A stretch of 18,218 nucleotides of DNA, taken from assembly GCA_017475785.1 (NCBI GenBank), contig JAFVEX010000178.1, forward strand, positions 1 to 18,218, read 5' to 3'. The notes under the pieces were generated by a model, which was not told the origin of the DNA, searched no databases, and saw nothing but the letters and a program-made list of their open reading frames with translations. The position numbers and the translations under genes are program-made. Source of the stretch: Eubacterium sp. GTDB lineage: Bacteria > Bacillota_A > Clostridia > Lachnospirales > Lachnospiraceae. This document shows positions 14,607-18,218 of the stretch, piece after piece; the first letter of the stretch is position 1, and each line of letters starts with the position of its first letter.

Positions 14607-15788
14607 TTACGCGGCAGCCTGTTTTCCAAAAACATGCTTCCACAATATGTTGGCGAGCACCAGCGCAGTCAGTCCGCCGGCAAATTTCGCCGCCATCATC
14701 GGCACGATCAGCTGCTGATTAATGCCGGCCACAAAGCCCAGGTGATCGCCCAGGACAAAGCAGGCAGATACTGTGAATGCGCAGTTGAGAACCTTCCCTT
14801 TTGGCTTCATATCTTTCATCATTCCGAACATCATAATGTTGTTCGCAAGATTTGCGATCATTCCGCCGACACTGTTTTCATCCAGATCAAACTTCCCGCC
14901 AAGCTTCTGCAGCGGACTGCTGAATTTCTTTGTGATAAAAGCGACCATCGGAAACGCGCCCAGCAGCACGATCGCAATTTCACCGATGACGAGAAAGCCG
15001 TCCTCCAGCGGCACAACGCCCTCTGCGTTTGCCTCAACCATCACATGAAACAGAGGCAGGCGGATACCGGTCAGATACTGTGCAACCGCGATGACTGTTC
15101 CAGCCGTCACGACAGCCGTGACGCCCTTGCCAAACGCGATAAATCCCTTCAGCATCTTTTCCTGCGCGAGAATCAGTCCAAGGATGATCAGAACGGCCAC
15201 TGCCACCACCGGAATGGTGTTCATAATGATGTCTTTGACCGTCAAAGCAAAGCCAGACGCCTTCATCACAAAGCCGCCTGCCAGACAGCCGATCGGAACT
15301 GTTGCGAATCCTACAAGCATGCCGGTCGCCAGATATTTGCGGTCTGCTTCCCTGATAATCCCCATTCCAACAGGAATGTTGAAAACAATGTTGATTCCCA
15401 TGATTGAGGCAATGATCATTCCTGTGAAGCTGCCGACGGCTTCCGACTCTGCCAGTTCCATGGCGAGCGGGTAGCCTCCCAGGTCACATCCCAGCAGAAT
15501 TCCCGCAAACAGGGAGGGATCTGCACCGATCGCCCTGAAAAAGGCACCCAGAACGCCGCCCAGTACAATCTTGATCACCGGTACGAGCGCGATCATTCCG
15601 ATCATGGCCAGTGCGAGAGAGCCCAGCGCCTGAAAGCCCTCCTCAAATTTTTCTCCGTAACCCAGTCTGTTTCCGCGGATCCTGTCGATACCGCCGACAA
15701 ACAGGAAGACCACCATGATCAACATGATTGCCTTGTTCAGTGAGAAAGACGCAAGATACGTCTGCAGAGAATCTGTAAAAATCGTCAT
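14607..15788 (-). CDS. eutH: EutH-type ethanolamine permease
   Basis: The 393-residue protein is very hydrophobic with about ten to eleven membrane segments. It resembles EutH along its length: GGIDRIRGNRLGYGEKFEEG (33-52), the LLGCDLGGYPLA segment, NIPVGMGII, VVPLEDGFLVIGEIAIVLLG, and FVLGDHLGFVAG near the C-terminus. EutH passes ethanolamine across the inner membrane, mainly when external concentrations are low. No other eut gene lies in this window, so it is an orphan locally; another amine substrate is possible. The gene ends directly against the stop of the plus-strand pseudo-ATPase with no spacer. Upstream GAGGGG lies about 13 bp before the ATG, a longer spacing than its neighbours have. 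Confidence 0.88.
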   Translation of the reverse strand: MTIFTDSLQTYLASFSLNKAIMLIMVVFLFVGGIDRIRGNRLGYGEKFEEGFQALGSLALAMIGMIALVPVIKIVLGGVLGAFFRAIGADPSLFAGILLGCDLGGYPLAMELAESEAVGSFTGMIIASIMGINIVFNIPVGMGIIREADRKYLATGMLVGFATVPIGCLAGGFVMKASGFALTVKDIIMNTIPVVAVAVLIILGLILAQEKMLKGFIAFGKGVTAVVTAGTVIAVAQYLTGIRLPLFHVMVEANAEGVVPLEDGFLVIGEIAIVLLGAFPMVAFITKKFSSPLQKLGGKFDLDENSVGGMIANLANNIMMFGMMKDMKPKGKVLNCAFTVSACFVLGDHLGFVAGINQQLIVPMMAAKFAGGLTALVLANILWKHVFGKQAAA

Positions 15789-15813
15789 AACAAAAGTATC
15801 CCCTCAGAAGTCT

Positions 15814-15875
15814 GTGTAAAATGCCTGCCGCAGCACTCTGACATGCAACTGCTCACTAACAGAAACATTTTACAC
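15814..15875. repeat. Pair of 10-bp inverted sequences upstream of eutH
   Basis: GTGTAAAATG (15814-15823) and CATTTTACAC (15866-15875) are perfect inverted copies 52 bp apart centre to centre, about five helical turns. They lie in the 249-bp gap 15789-16037, in the eutH leader or promoter. They could be paired operator half-sites for looping. The rest of the gap holds weak stem-forming sequences such as GTCGG/CCGAC near 15980, and no gene I can support. Confidence 0.5.
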
Positions 15876-16037
15876 ATTCTTTTTCGGAGATACCGTTCTT
15901 CCACAAGTATTTTCTTTGCAGAATTTCAGGTATTATCAAAGGATTGTTCGTGGGCGTGAAGCGAGTGGATTGTCGGCGGACGTTCTGCCCCGACATAGAA
16001 AATGGGAGACGTTTTCGCTTCCCGGATCAGATACGAT

Positions 16038-16445
16038 TTACTGCGCGATCTGTAGCCGTTCCTTCAATGCGTCCTGCAATACCTGCGAGAAATTGACGTT
16101 TCTCTCGGCCGCGGCTGCATTTAACCACGCCGGCAACGTAACGGTCCGGTTAACCGATCGGTTAATATTGGCCATTCTGATGGACGGCATATAAACGTCA
16201 ACCAGGACGACTCTCTCGTTCGCTTCAGCCTTAACGTCTTTCAACTTTGAGGGAACCGGAATATCGTCGCCATCTTCTTCGATGCCAAACATTGTAATTC
16301 CGAGACACTCGCGCGCAGAAATCAGGGCGTCATCGTCATCAATGCCGCTGGTTGCCACGTCGAGATCCGGGAAGAATACCGCGATCTCCTGATCTTCTTC
16401 ATAGCTGAAGACAGCCGGGTAAAAATAACGTTCCGCTTTTTTCAT
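16038..16445 (-). CDS. hicB: HicB-type antitoxin
   Basis: The 135-residue protein starts MKKAERYFYPAVFSYEEDQE, the HicB degenerate RNase-H-like fold that binds HicA, with VFFPDLDVATSG (24-34) and DDDALISARECLG as family marks. The C-terminal part (about 99-131) looks like a ribbon-helix-helix DNA-binding domain: NRTVTLPAWLNAAAAERNVN, then FSQVLQDALKERL. HicB neutralises HicA and, with this domain, represses the hicAB promoter. The start at 16445 is preferred because AGGAGG lies 9 bp upstream; the earlier in-frame ATG (16466) would place that ribosome binding site inside the gene. It lies 34 nt downstream of hicA. Confidence 0.88.
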   Translation of the reverse strand: MKKAERYFYPAVFSYEEDQEIAVFFPDLDVATSGIDDDDALISARECLGITMFGIEEDGDDIPVPSKLKDVKAEANERVVLVDVYMPSIRMANINRSVNRTVTLPAWLNAAAAERNVNFSQVLQDALKERLQIAQ

Positions 16446-16473
16446 TGTGATAATCCTCCTATGCATGGAGGGT

Positions 16474-16500
16474 TCGGGGCTATCTGAACCGCAGCCCCGA
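16474..16500 (-). other. Hairpin overlapping the hicA stop codon
   Basis: TCGGGGCT (16474-16481) and AGCCCCGA (16493-16500) form a perfect 8-bp stem with an 11-nt loop. It spans the last hicA codons and the TAG stop at 16480-16482, and lies just before the hicB ribosome binding site. It could modulate the ratio of toxin to antitoxin translation or protect the message. Confidence 0.45.
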
Positions 16501-16677
16501 TTGGCGTTCGATACTATCCAGCGTTTTTCTCGGAATGTCCTTGTCAGGATGTTTTACTGTGACTCTTCCAAGTTTTGTCGGATGCTTGTACTGGTGGTGG
16601 CTTCCGACCACATTCACTTCGTACCATCCGTCCGCCAGCAGTTCTCTAATAACCTCCCTCGATGAATATGACTTCAT
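16480..16677 (-). CDS. hicA: HicA-type mRNA interferase toxin
   Basis: The 65-residue protein has the double-stranded RNA-binding-like HicA fold. MKSYSSREVIRELLADGWYE is followed by VGSHHQYKHP (24-33), with the catalytic His expected at H27. VTVKHPDKDIPRKTLDSI then matches the family's third strand and C-terminal helix. HicA cleaves mRNA and stops growth when HicB is lost. The gene precedes hicB in one operon, with AGGAGGG before its ATG and the promoter at 16701-16729. Confidence 0.9.
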   Translation of the reverse strand: MKSYSSREVIRELLADGWYEVNVVGSHHQYKHPTKLGRVTVKHPDKDIPRKTLDSIERQSGLRFR

Positions 16678-16700
16678 GTCATTTCCCTCCTGACGCCTTC

Positions 16701-16729
16701 ATCTTAACAAATATAATTGTATGTGTCAA
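16701..16729 (-). promoter_or_regulatory. hicAB promoter with internal dyad
   Basis: On the minus strand TTGACA (16724-16729) and TAAGAT (16701-16706) are separated by exactly 17 bp, a near-consensus sigma-A promoter. The spacer contains ACAAATATAATTGT (16707-16720, plus strand), symmetric at 12 of 14 positions, which is a reasonable operator for autoregulation by the HicB ribbon-helix-helix domain. Confidence 0.65.
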
Positions 16730-16797
16730 CATTACGGGCGGCATAAAGACAAATGTTGGCAGGCGCCGGGTCGTGCCAATTTATACAAAGATCCGAG

Positions 16798-16826
16798 GGC
16801 TACCTGCTGGCTACCTGCTGGCTACC
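16798..16826. repeat. 11-bp tandem repeat, 2.6 copies
   Basis: GGCTACCTGCT occurs at 16798-16808 and 16809-16819, followed by GGCTACC at 16820-16826. It lies between the hicAB promoter and the GGGtGRT gene terminator, in a 214-bp stretch with no gene. It is probably slippage-generated sequence with no clear role. Confidence 0.7.
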
Positions 16827-16837
16827 GATGACAGCAA

Positions 16838-16874
16838 AGGGCTCGCCACCGCATCTCTGCAAATGGCGAGCCCT
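16838..16874 (-). terminator. Intrinsic terminator of the GGGtGRT operon
   Basis: AGGGCTCGCCA (16838-16848) and TGGCGAGCCCT (16864-16874) form a perfect 11-bp GC-rich stem with a 15-nt loop, 17 bases after the stop codon of the minus-strand gene. The tail on that strand is TTTGCTGT, a modest T-run. Confidence 0.65.
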
Positions 16875-16891
16875 TGATTTTACTGGATTTT

Positions 16892-17911
16892 TCAGAATTT
16901 GCCTTCGTCTGCTGCCTGCTGTACCGCTACCGCAACTGCCACGGTCATTCCGACCATCGGGTTGTTGCCGGCGCCGATCAGACCCATCATCTCGACGTGC
17001 GCCGGCACGGATGAGGATCCTGCGAACTGCGCGTCGGAATGCATACGGCCGAGTGTATCGGTCATGCCGTAGGAAGCCGGTCCTGCCGCCATGTTGTCGG
17101 GATGGAGGGTACGGCCTGTGCCGCCGCCGGACGCGACAGAGAAGTACTTCTTGCCTGCCTCAATACGCTCTTTCTTGTAGGTGCCTGCTACCGGGTGCTG
17201 GAAGCGGGTCGGGTTTGTGGAGTTTCCGGTGATAGAAACGTCTACATTCTCTTTCCAGAGGATCGCGACGCCTTCCTGCACGTCGTTTGCTCCGTAGCAG
17301 TTAACCTTTGCGCGCGGGCTCTCCGGATCTTTGGAATAGCACTTGCGGAAAACTTCCTTCAGTTCGCCGGTGTGGTAGTCATACTCTGTCTCAACATGTG
17401 TGAATCCGTTGATGCGGGAAATGATCTGCGCGGCGTCCTTTCCAAGACCATTCAGAATGACGCGGAGTGGTTTCTGGCGGACTTTGTTAGCTTTCTCGGC
17501 GATGCCGATTGCGCCCTCTGCCGCCGCAAAAGATTCATGTCCTGCCAGGAACGCGAAGCACTCTGTGTCCTCTTCCAGAAGCATCTTGCCGAGGTTGCCG
17601 TGTCCGAGGCCGACCTTACGTCTGTCAGCGACAGATCCCGGAATGCAGAAGGACTGCAGTCCTTCGCCGATCGCCGCTGCCGCGTCTGCAGCCTTGCGGC
17701 AGTTTTTCTTAATCGCGATCGCGGCACCGACGGTGTACGCCCATTTTGCGTTCTCGAAGCAGATCGGCTGAATATTCTCTACCTGGTGATAGACGTCCAG
17801 GCCTGCCGCCTTCGTGATCTCTGCAGCTTCTTCGATTGAGTTGATTCCGTACTCAGCGAGCTTTGCCAGAATCTGTTTTTCTCTTCTTTCATATGATTCA
17901 AATAAAGCCAT
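16892..17911 (-). CDS. GGGtGRT-family protein
   Basis: The 339-residue protein carries the family's name motif GGGTGRT (262-268) in ASGGGTGRTLHPDNMAAG, followed by GRMHSDAQFAGSSSVPAHVE and GLIGAGNNPMVGMTVAVAVA. Earlier conserved-looking parts include GLGHGNLGKMLLEEDTECFA (101-120) and LAGHESFAAAEGAIGIAEKA. Cys residues lie at 51, 71, 89, 118, 191 and 205. The family is widespread in anaerobic Firmicutes and has no established function that I know. GAGGAGG precedes the ATG at 17911, 16 nt after the stop of the upstream gene, so the two are co-transcribed. No signal peptide or membrane segment is visible, so it should be cytoplasmic. Confidence 0.88.
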   Translation of the reverse strand: MALFESYERREKQILAKLAEYGINSIEEAAEITKAAGLDVYHQVENIQPICFENAKWAYTVGAAIAIKKNCRKAADAAAAIGEGLQSFCIPGSVADRRKVGLGHGNLGKMLLEEDTECFAFLAGHESFAAAEGAIGIAEKANKVRQKPLRVILNGLGKDAAQIISRINGFTHVETEYDYHTGELKEVFRKCYSKDPESPRAKVNCYGANDVQEGVAILWKENVDVSITGNSTNPTRFQHPVAGTYKKERIEAGKKYFSVASGGGTGRTLHPDNMAAGPASYGMTDTLGRMHSDAQFAGSSSVPAHVEMMGLIGAGNNPMVGMTVAVAVAVQQAADEGKF

Positions 17912-17927
17912 CTTTTACGTCCTCCTC

Positions 17928-18218
17928 TCAGTCTTTCCTCGGGTCAATCAGTCTGGCAGCATCCGCGACGCGTCCGTACTGGCCCTTTGCCTTCTCATAT
18001 GCTGTGTTCGCGTCATCGCCTGCTTTAATGAAATCCATCATTCTTCCGAAGTTGATGAATTTGTAGCCGATGATCTCGTCATCTTCGTCGAGCGCGATAT
18101 CTGTGACATAGCCCTCTGCCATCTCGAGATAACGCGGACCCTTTGCAAGTGTTCCGTACATTGTGCCGACCTGAGAGCGGTTGCCTTTTCCGAGATCCTC
18201 GAGACCGGCGCCGATGAC
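17928..18218 (-). CDS. C-terminal 96 residues of a protein encoded upstream of GGGtGRT (5' end outside window)
   Basis: The frame is open from the right edge (VIGAGLEDLGKGNRSQVGTM) to TGA at 17928-17930. It continues MYGTLAKGPRYLEMAEGYVT, an acidic DIALDEDDE, then GYKFINFGRMMDFIKAGDDA and a basic C-terminus. From memory, the gene before GGGtGRT is often annotated as an iron-sulfur cluster assembly scaffold (NifU-like) protein. The segment seen here lacks the N-terminal cluster-binding Cys that would prove this, so the family is uncertain. The ATG at 18161 is internal, not a start: the reading continues upstream without a stop, and no ribosome binding site precedes that Met. Confidence 0.6.
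   Translation of the reverse strand, partial: VIGAGLEDLGKGNRSQVGTMYGTLAKGPRYLEMAEGYVTDIALDEDDEIIGYKFINFGRMMDFIKAGDDANTAYEKAKGQYGRVADAARLIDPRKD

Noticed and set aside
14634..15407. 257-residue plus-strand frame within eutH
   Set aside because: His/Gln/Asp-rich composition typical of the reverse strand of a membrane protein gene; EutH motifs are clear on the minus strand.
15916..16194. 92-residue plus-strand frame overlapping the hicB 3' end
   Set aside because: No ribosome binding site, no family resemblance, and it overlaps a confident antitoxin gene.
17039..17839. 266-residue plus-strand frame opposite the GGGtGRT gene
   Set aside because: Shadow frame; the minus strand encodes the family's name motif and has a good ribosome binding site.

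Overview
The window looks like chromosomal DNA of a strictly anaerobic, probably gut-associated Clostridia (Lachnospiraceae-like) bacterium. The reasons are a 2-hydroxyacyl-CoA dehydratase with its activase, an oxygen-sensitive enoate-reductase-type flavoenzyme, a GGGtGRT-family protein, an EutH permease, a YesM/YesN-type two-component system, and strong AGGAGG-like ribosome binding sites throughout. The taxonomic placement is inference; no rRNA or other marker gene is present.

Region 1 (1-5329) is GC-rich and built around reductive carbon metabolism. It holds the 3' end of a 2-hydroxyacyl-CoA dehydratase subunit, its ATP-dependent activase, an overlapping 51-residue membrane peptide, and a 237-residue protein resembling part of acetyl-CoA synthase (CdhC/AcsB) with a reduced Cys cluster. 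Convergent to these is a two-gene operon encoding a His-rich small protein and a CooT-type nickel-binding protein. A 687-residue FMN/4Fe-4S/FAD ene-reductase follows. A 2-enoyl-CoA made by the dehydratase could yield an enoate for the reductase. The ACS-like, CooT and His-rich genes together suggest a nickel or metal theme. A tandem array of about 52-bp units lies between the CooT operon promoter and the ene-reductase.

Region 2 (5399-14606) looks more AT-rich and forms a self-contained module. A minus-strand operon encodes a sugar-type ABC importer (lipoprotein binding protein, tandem ATPase, permease) with a phosphotriesterase-family hydrolase between the binding protein and the ATPase. Divergent from it, sharing a 313-bp control region, is a plus-strand operon: an AraC-type response regulator, a histidine kinase with no extracytoplasmic sensor domain, and a full-length paralogue of the tandem sugar ABC ATPase whose nucleotide-binding motifs are destroyed in both halves. 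The proposal here is that the pseudo-ATPase links the sensorless kinase to the ABC permease/binding protein, so that the transporter itself acts as the receptor. This is the most interesting observation in the window.

Region 3 (14607-18218, all minus strand) is GC-rich again. It holds an EutH-type permease whose stop codon abuts that of the pseudo-ATPase, a HicA-HicB toxin-antitoxin pair with a clear sigma-A-type promoter, and a GGGtGRT-family gene downstream of the truncated 3' end of a partner gene. No rRNA, tRNA, insertion sequence or CRISPR array was recognised.
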